Numbered from the stretch's first letter, positions 35,839 to 50,094 are shown. The stretch: DNA of 64,000 nucleotides from Plazaster borealis (GCA_021014325.1 CM037458.1:23481063-23545062), one strand, 5' to 3'. Notes: generated from the sequence alone by a model not told the origin. Translations and numbers: made by a program.

Positions 35839-37008
35839 TGCAGGCATGATATTCTTCCTACTTTAGTCTGACTTATGATAGGAAATACACAAAATCCTTG
35901 AAAAAAACATATATATAAATATTTTTTCCCCACTAGAACATGACCCCTTAATTTGATATTTGCTCAGGTTGGATATGGTGTAGGCCTATTTATCAAAAAT
36001 GAATTTATATACTTCCAAAAATTGTAATACGCCTTTAAGCATACTGTGGAGGTTGCAACATATGACAACAACAAAATCCAACCCGAAATGCCATACCATA
36101 GTTACCAAGTAAATAAGGAATATTATTAATATGCAGTAATTGGCCATTCACTTCAAATAGATTCACACAATTGCCTCATATTAAAGTCTCCACTTTGATA
36201 AATGAACTCGTTGTGGAAAGGTCATTGGTTCCAGTCTATAGTGTATGCATTGTTTATCGAATGCTTTTTTATCATTGTCAAAGCCAGAATGGTCAGGGTA
36301 AAAAGAGTTGTATCTATATTCAAAGTAAAGAAGTTAGATAATCCTAAAAGTGTATCTGTGTGTGCTCAAGTGTTAACGATCCAACGAGCAGTCCTCAATT
36401 GCCATCACGATACCTACTTTCAATGTAGTCTCGGTCCGATAACTAAAGGACAAGGATCGTGGATTTGTACAAACAAAAATTAGCTGGCGAAAATGGGCTG
36501 AATAATACGGCAGGCTTTTGTGTAGTTGAAGTGTATTTTTATCTATCTTGTGTTGATGGGTTTGTGTATTGCTGAAGTCAGTTAAGGGGATTGCCTTCAG
36601 ACTCATTGGATACCATAGTTACACCATGTTCTGCAAATATTTACATAAAAGTTCACAGTCGTCATGGCTTCTTGTTTTTTTAATATCATTCCAGATGTCA
36701 TAAAATTATCACCTCATGACGTGCATGTGTTTGGTGTAAACAAGTACCTGGAGTATTTTCGTTGATTTTGATAAAAAAATCTATCAACATTTGTGTGAAG
36801 TTTAAATTTCTTTTCAACAAAAGGGTTTGAGGGAGGATGTCTTAAAGCTCTTTTTTATTAAGTTAATGTGCAGTTACAGAAAAAAAAATTCACTGCATAG
36901 AAGAGAAAGGAAGGTTGTGAATGTGGGGTAAAATTTTGCCCCACTTTCCCCTTCCCCCTCTCTTCCCGCACTCTTTTCAGTCCTTACATGTTTATTCTTA
37001 TTTGCTTA
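35839..37008. other. Non-coding intron stretch
   Basis: AT-rich; no exon supported. Poly-A tract at about 36880-36888. Confidence 0.38.
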
Positions 37009-37361
37009 TTAAAGCACATGTGTCACATTAGTAATTATCAAAGACCAGTGTCAACACTTGATGACCCCAACATATACATGAAATAACAAACCTTGAAAAT
37101 TTAAGCTCAATCGGTCTTTGGAGTCACAAGAAAAAAGTGAAATAAAACCTTAAATGTTTTCACTGTTTTCAAACATTGAGTTTTGGACTTGCCCACATCA
37201 AAACTAATTGTTTTACTCATTTCTTAAAAACTATTGCACTTCAAGCAAAAATATTTCAAAGGGAGTTTCCCCACGATGACCGTCTTTATACAAAGTATGT
37301 TGTATGCAAATCTGTGAACATTTATATTTTTACTCTCACCAATGTTATGCACACCCTTTAA
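37009..37361. mobile_element. TTAA-type MITE, diverged copy
   Basis: TTAAAGCACATGTGTCACAT at the left and ATGCACACCCTTTAA at the right, with TTAA at each end. Interior ATTATCAAAGACCAGTGTCA, ATACATGAAATAACAAACCT and CTCAATCGGTCTTTGGAGTC belong to the family at 79-438. Confidence 0.62.
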
Positions 37362-38419
37362 ATTGGTTGTACTTAATTTATAGTTGGTTTTTTTTGAGGG
37401 GCTCAAGGGGCTCAACAACTTTTAAGAAAAGAGTCGTATTGTAATTTTCATTTGCAACATTTGCAGTATGCTGAATCTCATTAAACAGTCTTACAATTGA
37501 AACCACCTTTTGTTTTCTGAACCAAAGAACCCTATGATTTGCTTCATTATTATAGTCTAGTGGTAAATAGAATCTTTATCAGCATTGTGTGTGTGTGTAG
37601 GGGGGGGGGGTAGTTCATTGATTTGATCATCAATTGCAGAACCTGTATTAAAAGCAGTATCCCATTGGATAATTGGACTGTCATCACCACCCTTTATTAA
37701 TGATGCATGGCTTTATCAGACAATCCAGGCACCAGTTTCTTTTAAAGTGGTACTAATAACCAGGTTTTGTTTCAATTCAAAGTAATATTAAGCCTCCAAA
37801 AGCTCTCAATCTCTCTCGTCTTGGCTCTCCACAATTAAACCACAGACCCTCTACCTTTGAACCGATACACGGAGATGGCCAAATCATGCCCCGTAATCCA
37901 GGGACTAGTTTCTGAAGAGCTGCCGATAAGCAATTTTTCATTTTCGTTCGTCTGAAAACTCAAGCTGGAAACAGCCTTACCTGGTGGCCTCAATCTGGCA
38001 ATTTGACCAGGCAAATCCATGGGGGATGTAGGACGATGTACTTACCAGTGTTCAGTTTGAAGTATAGGTAGTGTTATGTTTCTGTTGGTGGTTGTAAAAA
38101 TTTACTCACAGTGCTGTTGAATTGCCCCTCTGATAATTGGGTTTTTTAATTGAAAGCGATGAAAAGTGTACTCCATGATATGGACGGATGAGATGTTTTA
38201 TGGCTTGCTTGTTTATTAGTTATAATAAAGGAATATGTCTATAATCAAACTGGATACTAATAAAAATTCCCTATTAGATAGGAATGGTCATTTATCTGCA
38301 CTATGTATATATTGTCTATACCTTCTACACCACACAAAGCATTACACAAAACTAATTACAGACTATACATGTTTATGACATTGCTCTCTGTTGATAAAAT
38401 GCCTCTTCATTCTGAAGTG
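37362..38419. other. Non-coding intron stretch with GT and G runs
   Basis: (GT)n followed by a G10 run at about 37587-37611. Nothing else recognised. Confidence 0.38.
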
Positions 38420-38650
38420 ATGCGAAGGACTTCGATCACAGTGCCACCATCTTGATTCTCTTCCAATCAAACACTTTTATCAAACTGAGGCTGGATGGAA
38501 AAATGGTCTGGCACCCTGTGATGAAATAAGAATTTGAACTATTTTTGCCATTTGGTATTCAGTGAACCTGATAAAGATTGCAGCAGAGTGATGGAGGCTT
38601 GAAGGACAAAAAGTCTGATCCTTTTCGGTGTGATAAGATTCAGCATCCAT
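38420..38650 (-). repeat. Degraded dispersed repeat, related to 16125
   Basis: CAGTGCCACCATCTTGATTC and TTATCAAACTGAGGCTGGAT, then GAGGCTTGAAGGACAAAAAG and TCTGATCCTTTTCGGTGTGA resemble the family words in two orientations. Weak. Confidence 0.35.
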
Positions 38651-41600
38651 TGTTGTGATTGAACAGAGAGAACTTGACAGTACTTTAAAACATAACGAAC
38701 GATTATTTTTCAAATCAGTGGCGACTCTTGAGTCATAGCTGAATTAATCAGTCATCAAATCGTTTATTTTATTCATGAGAACAGCTATTTATAGTTAAAT
38801 GCATCTCTAGTGAGTGCACTCTTGTATTATTTTCTTCTCAGTTTGAAGAGAAAGCAGTTCATTTGTTCTACTTATTAGAACTCTGACAGGATTCATGAGA
38901 AATATAATCTCCATTTGTAGTGAAACCAGTCTTTATCAATCAAAATTGAAAATCCATGCGGTTTATTGGGGATCAAGAGATATTATATACAATATTTCTC
39001 TCCAGAATGTGCAGTGACCTCTTGAAATAAAATATTCTAAAAAAACACACTCCGAATTCATCATTAATCAAACCAAGAAACTGGAATTTGTTTGGCGATT
39101 TATTGAGCCGCGTTCATCCTCTCTGACAAACACTTGGGTTTATGGCATCATGTTGATGCGTGATGTCCTACACTAGAGACCATTATTCCTTTCTTTTTAA
39201 ATTGCTGATGCATACTGTGGTTTTAATGAAATAAGCTGGACCCATAGATCATTTTTATTGCCATCTGCTTGTAGAAGCATGCTCGCCTGGCCTTGCATTT
39301 TTATAGATGCGAGTTTTCACTGCCCATGCATCATCTGCTGATCATGTCATTTCTCCCATCATCTTCTTTTAAATCCATGCTTGAAATCCTAGAAAATGGA
39401 TGGATCAGCCGCCAGGATTGTTTGTAAATTGCAGGGTTATTTTGTTCTGGTTTGGTCGGCTGCACTCTCTAGTGTCTCTCATACATGTATGAACTGCCAA
39501 AGAGCTCTCTTGCATTCTGGTTGTTGAAATGTGTACGTGCGTTTTTGAAGTTTGAAGTTTAAAATCTTGATGGGATCTTCATGATGAAGTCCGTGTTGAA
39601 GCACGGATTCGGGTTCTTGTTTGGCCTCACTTTAACCCAATTATTTGAAGTGAAGCCATAGCTTTAGTTAATGAATAATCGCCTTGAAGCTAATTTGAGT
39701 ATAAAGTTTGTTTGGATATCAATCATCCAGGGAAAACATTCCATCCAAAGTACTTTAACCTTTGTAGATAGTTCTGATAATCTGATTTTACTTTACTACC
39801 TTATTACCTAAAGGTAATAAAGCAAAATATGCAAGCTACACATGTATACTTAAACAAACATTCTTCAACTAAAGATATAGGCCTAACTCCTCACTTAAAG
39901 AGGCTGTACTTTAAGATCTTTTAAATGTGAGAAACAGAAATGGGGTTATGTTGTTAAAAATGCCCCTGTAAATCGATAAGACGTGTCTTGGGAAAACTGA
40001 CAGGAATGTTGTGCTTTTTTGCAAGAATGTTTGTACCCTTGTATTCAAGGGAAGATAGGCACACTGACACAACTTTGCTGAGAACAAGAATCTGTCTCCA
40101 AATAGCATTACAAAGGTTCTGGCCTCATGACATTGATCTTTGTCATAGACAGAAAATACCTCTTAGCAAATTTATCCGATAAGCAACTATGAACGATCAC
40201 AAAAGAAGTATATTACGTGTATCCCCTGATTCAGCTTAGTAAGTTTTAAAGTCTTTGACAAATTAAATCAACCCCTGGGACACAAGTTCATGTGTGTCTC
40301 TCACAAACCAATTGATGCTCTTGACTCCCTTATCACATCATGAACATGATAGAATTACACAACTCTTGAGATTCAGGGTCCGAACCAAGTGCCACCTGCA
40401 CTTTGCCTGTTCCAGAAATATTTTCTCTTGTGTAATATCATACACATATGTACTTCTTGTAATATATGGAGTTATAAATCTGTTTTCCCACTCCTCACAT
40501 GGCCGATAATCTTCTGTCTTAGTAATGCAGCCAGTTAACGTTCGGACTCTCTGCCTCTGATGGATGTGAAATAGTGCATTCACATGCATCCTCTTACAAG
40601 AGATCCGGCAATCATAAACCATCCATGGAACTACAGCTAATGGTTTCAAAGATATCATTTGGCAATACTTAAAATCACTGTGCTCAGAGTAGTTTGCATT
40701 TCAGGAATGGATATTAATCTTCATTTAACCTTGTTAAGACTGTCTTTGGGAGAGTGGACGGTGACTTTTTAGTGGATGTTGTGATTGACGGTTTGTGACG
40801 ACTTGTGTACTTGCCTTTTTTCCCCCTGTATTGAAAGCCGAACAACAGTTGTATTAGATTTACTCTTAGTCCATCTCATGTGTTTATGTTGGCGCTGGTC
40901 TGCATTTCAAGTCTAAGGTTTTGTATACATGTGCCACTTAGTGGAGGTGGATACGGGTTGGGGGGACCCAGCATTGAAACAAGCACTTTCAATTGATACC
41001 TCATGTGTACACCTTTTCTACCAAGTTATCATAAATTTAAATACACAGACGTTAATGGTTCGAACAGCAATGCCCAATATAAAAAAGCATTTTCATGCCA
41101 AACATAAACCCTTAACGAAGAAGCCCCCATCCCATTTCTGTTTTTCCCTTCTCAAAGAGTGACCCTTTAAAAGCTTGAGAAGCTATTACAAGATGCCAAG
41201 TGAAGCTGTTGCAGAAATACAAATCTGGATTTAAGGGGTTATTCCTGTCACTGTTAATTTGTGATGATTTCGATCTGCTCAGGAAGAGAGTAGGTTCTAC
41301 AAGATGCTCGTACTTTCCTCAGAGGCCACAAGCCTTCAGCACCCCATCCGTGACTGGAATTGAAGTCGATATTAAAACACTTTACATGGACCCGTTGGGG
41401 TAGAAAGCTTTATCAATCTGTGGCCATCTTGTCAGATTTCCTGTATGTAGTAACCACTACAGTACATGTACATAAAGAGGGGCCATGCTTCTTTGCTGCC
41501 AACCTCTTCTCAATCTAGTTGTGTGATTTTGCATGGTAGATAAAACCGATGTCTGCTTGGTGGTCATTTACTCGAAGCAATTCTAATGAAAACAAACCGG

Positions 41601-43628
41601 GATGAGAAATTTGGGTTACCAAAAGGTGGAAGTGCCATTATTTACAACATACCTCCTAAGATCTGAGTCCAAGCTTCAGACCTGTATGTCAGCATTGACT
41701 CTCATCCCTGAATGACATTTCAAAACATGTTATAAGTACATTTGGGTACATTTAAACAGAACTATGGTACGCAATGTTAATGCCAAGAGATTCTCAACCA
41801 CATCCAGGAAGCAACAAAATCAAAACAATTCATCTTGAGGGAAAAAACCCGAAACGTTCTGTTTTTTTGTAATGGATCCTTTCAACGATTGATTTTATGA
41901 TGTTTTTGTTTTTTAGAGTTACTGGTTAGAAAAAGAGTTCATTTCCTGTTTATGTTTTCATCCGGTAAATATGATGGTACATCTTTGTTTTCTTAAATGC
42001 TACATTAATTCCATTCCTTTAATTTCACAACAACCCTGTAAATATTTTATCAGCTTTCTCTTCAACGCAGTAATGCTTATTTTTGTTATAGCCTTGCAGG
42101 AAAAATACTATCAGATTACAACACTATTTTCCTAAACTTGAATGCTTCTCAGTGTGTGATATTTCTCAGAGTATTTACAGTTCTGATTTGACTGATAATC
42201 ACAAGAAACAAACCCATGTTCTTTAGAACTTGCGATGAGAAAGTTTATTTGCGAATGTCACTCCGTCTGTACAGTATTAGGCTTCAGTTGCTGTATTACA
42301 TGAGTTAGAAATCCCATCACTGTTATTGCTTGCCCGCAGTCTGCTGTACGTTTGCACAAGTACAATCAACTTGGGTCAATATTTGTTGTAAATTAATTCA
42401 CCAACTACAACTAACTAATATAGACTTGATCATCCAAACAAGCAGTTGGAATATCGTCATCGATGTACGTAAGGTCTCCTTGGGCTCTTCTGTTAGGAAG
42501 GAGTGCCCGAGGTTATCAACTAATTATTTTTTTGATGAAGGTGTTTACCTTGTGTGATTTTAAAAAATCAATTATTGGACATGTTTTGGTCAAATTATTT
42601 ATTTCTCAGGCTCTGGCATTTGAACAAACAAATTTAATAGAGAATGTTCACAGTCAAAATAGCCTAAGAGTAAATTCCCACCAGATATATTATTGTGATG
42701 TCACATTAAACAACTTTTTGAGTGAAAAATCAGCAAGTTTATAATGGGAATATATTAATTTATTTTTATTGATTAGATTTTTTGGGGGTGGGTGGGTGGC
42801 TGGGGGTGGGGGTAAATGCATTAAACGTATTACTTCAGTCTAAGCATGATCCATCATTCATATTATCCAATCACTTTGGCTTTGAGATAATGGATGTGCT
42901 ATTTAGAGAAAGATTTACTAATGTTATTTACTTCCGAGGAATCAAAAAACATATTGTGGGTGTGTTGAGCATCACAGGGGATATACAAAGAGCATAAATT
43001 AGTCACCTCCCACCCGGTTCTTCCAAAGTCTATTTTGTTGGCAACCCCTGGAGGCAGATAGTATTTGCCTTTGGGAGTGGAAACCCACCAGGTTGTAAAT
43101 GTCATCTCCTGCAAGATTTTAAACCATTTGAAATATTCATTTTGTGCAGGTATTCTCTTTTGCTGTCGTACCGATTGAGTTGCAGCCAAGCGTTAATTGC
43201 TGGCTGCTGCTACGTCTTGACATCCGAGAAATGCATTTTAAACACTCGACATTTGGAGCACTTGTTGGCAGCCTGAACGTTGGCTAGTTTAAAATGCCAC
43301 CCTTATTACATATTACCGGGGCACTAACCGTGTGGCCACATCTCTCTTATAGGAAAAATGTAAAATACAAAAGGCAAACAGAACGCACAGGGTCAGGGTC
43401 AGTTGAAGGGGGGTTCCTGTTTCCGCTTTGATACTACTACAGCTAAGTGCATGCCCCCCGCTTTTCCCTCCAACGAAATGGCATTATCAGCTTTCAAGTG
43501 TTCGGTTTCATGTGAGTACATCCGGTTTGTATGATGTCATGATGCCCTCTATAGTTCAAAATATTCCTTCAATATAGTCCATTCTCCGGAATATTTTGAA
43601 CAGCACCCTTTTTTAACCTGAAAATAAA
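38651..43628. other. Long non-coding intron stretch
   Basis: Nothing supported as exon or full repeat. A GT/GGGT-rich patch lies at 42783-42815. Minus-strand frames at 40338-40658 (106 codons) and 42899-43189 (96 codons) read plausibly but have no recognised domain and no consistent splice pair. Confidence 0.38.
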
Positions 43629-43716
43629 AAATACCCCCCCCCCCCCAAAAAAAAAACCCCCAAAACAAAAAAACACCCAAAACCCAAAACAAAACAAAAC
43701 AAAACCCCAAAACCCA
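43629..43716. repeat. C-run / A-run / CCCAAAA low-complexity tract
   Basis: Thirteen C, then ten A, then CCCCCAAAACAAAAAAACAC and repeated AAAACCC/ACAAA units. Prone to replication slippage and assembly error. Confidence 0.85.
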
Positions 43717-44775
43717 ATCTTTATTGTCTCTACTGAACTCAAAAATAGCTTGAATAGAATTGAGCTGTGGCTGCTGTGTCATTCATGGGCATATATTAAA
43801 TCAATTTTTCAATTTTCTCAGATGCACGAAATGCACCATAATTACTCTTTTGTTGGATTCCAATTTCAGGCAGTCCCTAATAACTACGTGTTTGGTCTTT
43901 TTAAGGAGCAATATATAACGTGAATAGACCAGTCTTCACCAGGAATTAAATTATCAATTCACAACCATGGCATTTATGACCTCGACAAGTTTTTACAGCA
44001 TGTACACAATGCACGTATACAATATTAAAGTAAAAGGTTTTTATGTTGCTGTTTTTATGGGGTTAGTTTTGTATGTTACACACACAAAAATACCCAAAGT
44101 TCCACAATTTACAACCATAATCTTTGTGACGTAAAACTTGTACATTGTCTGCATTTTCTCTTTAGAAAACTCATTAAATGAACTCTCAAAAATACTTAAT
44201 TAAGAAGGCTTTGAGATAATTAGTTAATTAACAACAAACTATTGTCATCAGCATCGTAACAATTACATGTGAATTAAACACCATGTTTTCTTGTAATGAT
44301 GTGTGGGGTATTAATTTCAGCGCGGACAACAACATCACTGACCCCAGTCATTTTACCTCTTCTCTATTCTACTTTGATGAAGAGTGCTAGCTGGACTAAT
44401 CAGTGGCCTCACACCTACGCATTAAGAAATGTATTACAAATCACACAAATCAACCGTAATGATGTTCCTTATAGTTGGTGCTGGCTCAACGCTTGTATTG
44501 AGCATGCATACACACACTTTGTGAAATTGTATTCTGCTGTTTGTTTATGTTTCATGTGTTGAAAGGGATGGGCACCCTGAGCAGGATGTTCGTAAAACAT
44601 GAAAGAATATATTTTGTATCTCTTGGAAAGGAATCTGGGGTGTCCCTCCCACATCAAAAACTGCTCATTTCTTCATCTTTCCAAATGTATCTTCAGGCCT
44701 ACATTGGTTCTCGTGCAGGAAGACTATTCCTCCTTCATGACCATAACTATATAGTGATGATAATCTAAAATTTAT
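43717..44775. other. Non-coding intron stretch
   Basis: AT-rich, nothing recognised. Confidence 0.38.
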
Positions 44776-45080
44776 TTGTCAACCTTCGGATTGGACATAA
44801 AGCCTTACGTCCTGTGTGTTGTGTAATGCACGTAAAAGAACCCAGTTACACTTGTCCCTAAGAGAAGGGGTTTGCCCCGGTGTTTCTGGCAGTTTCTGCT
44901 GAATGCGTGGCAGCACCTTGTAAACCCTTAAAAGGTGCTTTGTAAGTCGGTCTTATAATTAATAAAAACTTCAAAACCTGTCCTTAAAAGTGTTTTTCTT
45001 TGTTCAAGTGCCTTGAGCACCTTATTGGTGGATACATGCGCTATATAAGACTCCAATATATTATTTATATTATTATTATT
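44776..45080 (+). mobile_element. 5'-truncated tRNA-derived SINE with (TTA)n tail
   Basis: Lacks the tRNA-like head but has AACCTTCGGATTGGACATAA, TGTAATGCACGTAAAAGAAC, GAGAAGGGGTTTGCCCCGGT and the tail ACATGCGCTATATAAGACTC then TTATTTATATTATTATTATT. The body corresponds to 1430-1560 and 59160-59270. Confidence 0.7.
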
Positions 45081-45751
45081 TTTACAATAAAGAACAAACA
45101 AAATATCATCTTTCCTCTCATACAAAGAATGAATTTGAAAATAAACCTTTTTTTCACATCAGTCTCTGTACATCAATCCTAAGTATGGATTAATTTACAA
45201 ATACCGAACTAAAGTTGTACACATCTTTCATAAAACCATCCACAAACTCTCATTTCTCCCTCATCACGTCTGGCTGTAAATAGTTTGATGTGTTCTCCCA
45301 CCAACCCTGGTACTGATTGCCTTGCTTCCATCTCAAGACATGCCTTCATCACTCAACAGCCTCCTATAATTTATCTTCATCTTCACACCTTGCTCCCTGG
45401 GTTTCAATCCTTTCAGTCCACAATGTAATATTTGTCAAGTCCCCCTGGTCTAGTAGCAACACTCAGAAGGATTTTGTTAAAGTCATTCTGCTCATGAGTA
45501 GGATCTTGTTTGGATCATGGATCATACTATGTTTTTGTTGGAATTCTGCTTTAAGTGAAGAGAATATTGAGTAAGAGAACAAGGATTCATGGGTGCCCTT
45601 GTTGTTCAGAAAACGTGCATAGGAACTCTGGAAATCATCTTAAATGCTTATCCATTTTGTAATGCTGTTTTTGATGGTTGGAGTAGATTAAAAGGGATCG
45701 AAGAAATCACTATCAGTCAAATCCGTCTTTTCTCTCTCTTCTTTTCTGTAG

Positions 45752-45805
45752 AATTCGCTTGACTCATCACAGAGGCACAGAAGGCTTGGAAACAACAAAT
45801 GCATG
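45752..45805 (+). CDS. Internal coding exon (54 nt, phase 0) of the same unidentified gene
   Basis: A strong acceptor (a long CT run ending CTTTTCTGTAG) and a consensus-like ATG|GTGAGT donor frame 18 codons that read NSLDSSQRHRRLGNNKCM. The exon is a multiple of three with phase 0 on both sides, so it joins cleanly to 23341-23400 upstream and to 60915 downstream. It is basic and Ser-rich (SSQRHRR), and one Cys sits near its end. The terminal ATG is internal here and has no upstream initiation context, so I do not treat it as a start. The function is unknown. Because it is symmetric, skipping it would remove 18 residues without changing frame. Confidence 0.58.
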
Positions 45806-45954
45806 GTGAGTGTGATTATCTATAAGAAGCAGATTAAGTGGATCAGATTCCACTATTCCTCATCTCCAAGTCACTGCATGTTTTGGATCTTTCCTCCATG
45901 GTTGAGAACATCTGTTTAAGCTTTGTACAAAATAACAGCTCAATGTCCATTGAC

Positions 45955-46113
45955 CAATATCATTAAGCAGCTTAACAAATTTATCCGCAAGATAAAAGTT
46001 AGTTGGTTACCAGACACAAGCAACAAACATCACACAGTATTTTGACCGGTAACCTGCTTCTGCTAAGCAAAGATTTCCTGTGCTTAGCAAACTTATTTGC
46101 ATAGGCAGCTCAA
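45955..46113. mobile_element. Degraded GGGCCCAATTT MITE
   Basis: ACCAATATCATTAAGCAGCT, AGTTGGTTACCAGACACAAG, ACCTGCTTCTGCTAAGCAAA and AGGCAGCTCAATGAAGTTTG keep the family layout with many substitutions. It lies about 150 bp after the 54-nt exon. Confidence 0.5.
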
Positions 46114-46265
46114 TGAAGTTTGCCTCATGGCCACATTATTGTGGCACTCTGCGCTTACAACCATTTACTACTTAAAGATACTTGCGCAGCATTTCTGCAC
46201 TAGCTGTTTAAGCAATAATGATTCCTTGACAAAAATGTTACTGAGGGTAAAATTTCAGTTGCTGT

Positions 46266-46466
46266 AAAGCCCTTTTCACACAACAGCAGTTTAGCTGGGG
46301 TCCCGGGCTTAATTTTAGCAAGGTTGTGAAATTTTACAAATTGCACTTCATGTAAAAGGACAACAGTGTTTGGTCTATCCAAGGTCCCCGGTGAAACCTT
46401 CTCAAACAATGCTAAATGTTGTAGCAAGGGACATTGGTTATTTTTTCGCCATGTGGAAAAGGCTTT
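46266..46466. mobile_element. MITE with AAAGCC(C)TTTTC ends
   Basis: AAAGCCCTTTTCACACAACA at the left and TTCGCCATGTGGAAAAGGCT at the right form inverted ends. The centre has GCTGGGGTCCCGGGC against GGTCCCCGGTGAAACC, a second complementary pair. The minus frame over it is chance. Confidence 0.65.
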
Positions 46467-49400
46467 AGCCCTCACTTACAATCATATAGTGAGATTGGGA
46501 CCCCCTACTTGAGAGAGTGGTTCAGACTCTTTAATACTTAGAACTTCTTGACATGTTCATCTGTGGCCTTGGGAGAAAATCCAGACCAAAAGGAATGAAA
46601 TCTAACCTGACTTCTCATTATCATCATTCAGCACAGGCGCTTGACATCTCCCTGCCTGCTCATATCCCTCTAATTTGTTTTTTTCCCCCCTTTCTATTTG
46701 TGGGGTGACCATCCATGATCAGAAGAATTCCCAGAATCATTATCTTTACCTTGACAGTTCTTGAATTGCTTTTTGAATCTTGAAGAATGTTGTTGAAACC
46801 TGGCTAAGAAAGTATAAATCTTGGGTTTTTTTTTTAAAGAGCATGACATTTGTAGGCATGAGAAAAAAACATGAGCTGTAAACTTGAAGAATTTGCTACA
46901 AATTTGTTTGAAACGGAATAGGGTAGGATCACTTCTGACCGCACGGTAATAAAGGAAACTTGGGGTTAAGGATCAATTAGTGATTTTTTTTGCCTGTCGT
47001 GGAAACAAAAGTCTGTTTTTTATTATTGTAATGGAATGCCTCAGGCCCAAACAGTAAAATTGAATAATCACGTTCCAGCGAAAACCTAGTTCTTCATAAA
47101 GAATACATGCATAACTGCCAGTTTAAATTTGGCTGATTTTCGATTGTTTGAACAAGGAATTTATGAGTTTCCTTTGGGCTTTTTGTCCTAACAAGAAATG
47201 AAGGTTAATTATACTGTGTTCAGGTTGCCAGGAGAGATCAGAAAGAATAAGCCATAGATCACTCTCTCATTCACCCCAGTTCCTTGTGTTTCACCCCAGG
47301 AGATTAAATTTGTATTGTTCTTACGACCCCCCTGCCCTGTGTGTGAGGGATTTCTTCTTGACTGATGAATAATAGTCAGTGACTGTTGTTCAATCATGGA
47401 GGAAGAAATAACTGAAGTTAGTTCCTCCATAGAGGGGAAAATATGATAGATGTCAGTTGTCACTTAACAAGTTTGAGAAAATACGTGTACACTTCATGAT
47501 AAGCCAAAATGCATGCTACTTGCATTTTCCCATCTGACCTTCATTATCAATTGACTTTAACCCACTTTCACAGTTAGTAGTTTTTCAACCTATTTTCTTT
47601 TCTCCCGGGCTTAAGTTACCGTTTGTGTTGTGAAGTCATACTTACATGAAGTATGTGTATGGGTCATGGTATTCACTTATGATTTGCTAAGACGAGATCC
47701 TGTGAGTTTGTTAGGAAAAGGACTCTAAGTCCATCAGGAAAGTGGGTCGAAGTACCCGAGTGACTTGGTTACCAGCTATTTACAGTCTTTATGTCATTAT
47801 CATCTATGCCTTTTCATCTGGCATTGAATTTTTGTCTGGAATGGGCAAGGTCATTTTCATTTTGCAAAGCTTACATTGGAAAACAAGACCATGGATGTCA
47901 ACAACTTTCAATGGGAATAACTTAAAGGGGCATGAAGACCAAGAGCAGGGCAATAGTTGCCATCTGTAGCCTCTCAGAGTGGGATTCCGGGCTGGCAGAG
48001 AGCTCGCGTCCTACCAGTCCTAATAGCTTCTATAATAATGATGCAACTGAAAATGATGGAAGTTCAGTTGATGTGGAAGCCTGAGTTAGTCTGGGGACTG
48101 TGGTTCTCCTTTATTAGTTTAGGTCTGGGCTGTTCCCATCTTCTTGGCATCAGTGCTGCAGGAAAGGGTAGATGCATCGGCAGAGATAAGGAACATATTC
48201 AAATCCATGTTGTGTTAAGCGTCAATGAAAGTGATGGGTGTGTCTACAGCTAAGCTTGGATATGGCCATTGACACCTGACCTCTGACAACTGACCTCATC
48301 AACAGATATCATCACCTGATGTATCACAATGTACAGGGTGAAATTACTACGGTATCATATGAACACTCTGCACACATTTCAAGCACGCATTTTTTGTAAA
48401 TTGACTCTCAAAATGGGGAATATGGTAGCTTCCTGACGCCATAGTAATTATTGACTGAATTTCAATACATTTCTAAGTAATAAAAGAATAGGGCATGAGA
48501 TGTGATAAGTTACAATAATATGCTGCATTTGTTAGAAATAACAGGAATACTTTCATCAAAGTACACTTAGCATCTGTTCTTACAATATTATAACTTAGGG
48601 AGTCAATAGAGCTTATAGTATTTAATTAAGGATTTCTATTTTTAAGTCATTTTCTGTGACATTCTTTGTTAAATTTTTGGTACGATACTATAATTAGATT
48701 ATGTCTTGAATGTGAGAACTGTATTTGTGGTTTTTCTTTTAATACATTTTTTTCATACAACCGTATAAATAAATTATAATTTTGCACTCTGGATTGTAGT
48801 CACCTTAATATTCAAAAGACTTTTTAAAATTTTATTTGAGCTTCAAAGTGCTGTACTAGGCCTACACATTGTCCCTAAAGTGTTCACATGGCAACAGTTC
48901 TGTTCAATTTAAACCTCTCCGTGGTTAATAAGTAGAATACAAGGTTTGCGGTATCACTATAGAATTCTTTCACGATCCAATGATAAATTATCTTTAAGCT
49001 CCTGATTTTAACAAGGTTCTTAGGGATGTTATCCCAGGAGTCCATGCTCAAGATGTTTGCAGTTTTAACTTTCCTCAGGGGACTCTGTATCCTCCATAAA
49101 ATATTCAAAGATCTATTCTAGAACCTCATAATAATCTCCGTCTTTATTCTCCATTTCTTACTCGTGCCTCATGGCAAATAATTCAATTGGTTTTTGTCCA
49201 CGGTGGAAATACTGCCAAGTAACGTGATTTATTGCAATTTTTGCAATTTCAGGAGCCCTTATTTTTACAAGTTCTACTTTTAGAACAATGGCCAGAGCCA
49301 GCGGTCTTAGTCCACTTAACGTGATAACCATCTTTCCTCTTATATTCTTGAAAAATGAAAAATATTAGTAAACTAGGGAGTCTTTTTTAGAGTTGCTCTT

Positions 49401-50094
49401 CCATAACTCTCATTTTGTATATTTGTGATATTTTGTTCTTCTCTGGTAGGGTTGGCATGTGTCTGACCATGCTATAAAGTACAGTTTCATTTTTAACCCA
49501 AAATTAATTAAAATTTACCCGTTCAGTTTCCCTTGTGGTTTATTACTTTATATAAAAGATAAAACATGACACATTTTTTAAGTGGATTATGTACCTGAAC
49601 CAGTACTATGAACAAATTTGACCTCGCTCAGCTTTGGGTCAAATTGTGAAATCTGACACTTTCACTTTTCAGCAGTAGAGCAACACCTTGCTCTCTTCCC
49701 AGTTGTCACTATATTGTGTCATTGCCTTCAACATCACAGAGAGCTCATTGATTTTTTATTGGTTTGTTTTTTTGTTTGTTTGCAAGGGTGCTTTATTAAC
49801 AAAGCTTGATTAATATTTAGTCAATAAAAGCCCAGTTTTGAGCCCAGGGGCCAATTTTTCACAAAATTTGCTAAGCAAAGGCAAGGTTTGCTAAGCAGAA
49901 AATGAATTTGTTTTCATAAAGATCTTAATCAGAAAGTTGTTTCAGAATGAGAATAAATCAACTAATTACTTTTGTTATTTTATTTGACAATTTTAAAATG
50001 TGTATGTAGTTGCTATTTTTTTAACCATACTTTTATACATATACATTTTTTAAAACTAATACTGACTTCTGGCATGTGAGCAGTGTGTTGACAA
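46467..50094. other. Long non-coding intron stretch
   Basis: Nothing supported except a possible GGCCTG-type fragment at 47850-47965 and a short GGGCCAATTTTTCACAAAAT remnant at 49850-49910. A GCAATTTCAG acceptor at 49252 leads to 22 open codons, but the donor (GTGATA) is poor. Confidence 0.38.

Noticed and set aside
40338..40658. 106-codon minus-strand frame with coding-like look
   Set aside because: No domain or splice pair recognised; kept only as unproven intron sequence.
42899..43189. Minus-strand frame containing WWVSTPKGKYYLPPGV
   Set aside because: Looks protein-like over a short stretch but has no family match I can name and no supported exon borders.
43629..43716. Telomere-like CCCAAAA repeats
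   Set aside because: Units are irregular and sit beside pure C and A runs; metazoan telomeres use CCCTAA, so this is low-complexity sequence.
49253..49320. Possible exon after TTTTTGCAATTTCAG with 22 open codons
   Set aside because: The donor GTGATA is poor, and a 68-nt exon entering in phase 0 would shift the frame for the last exon.
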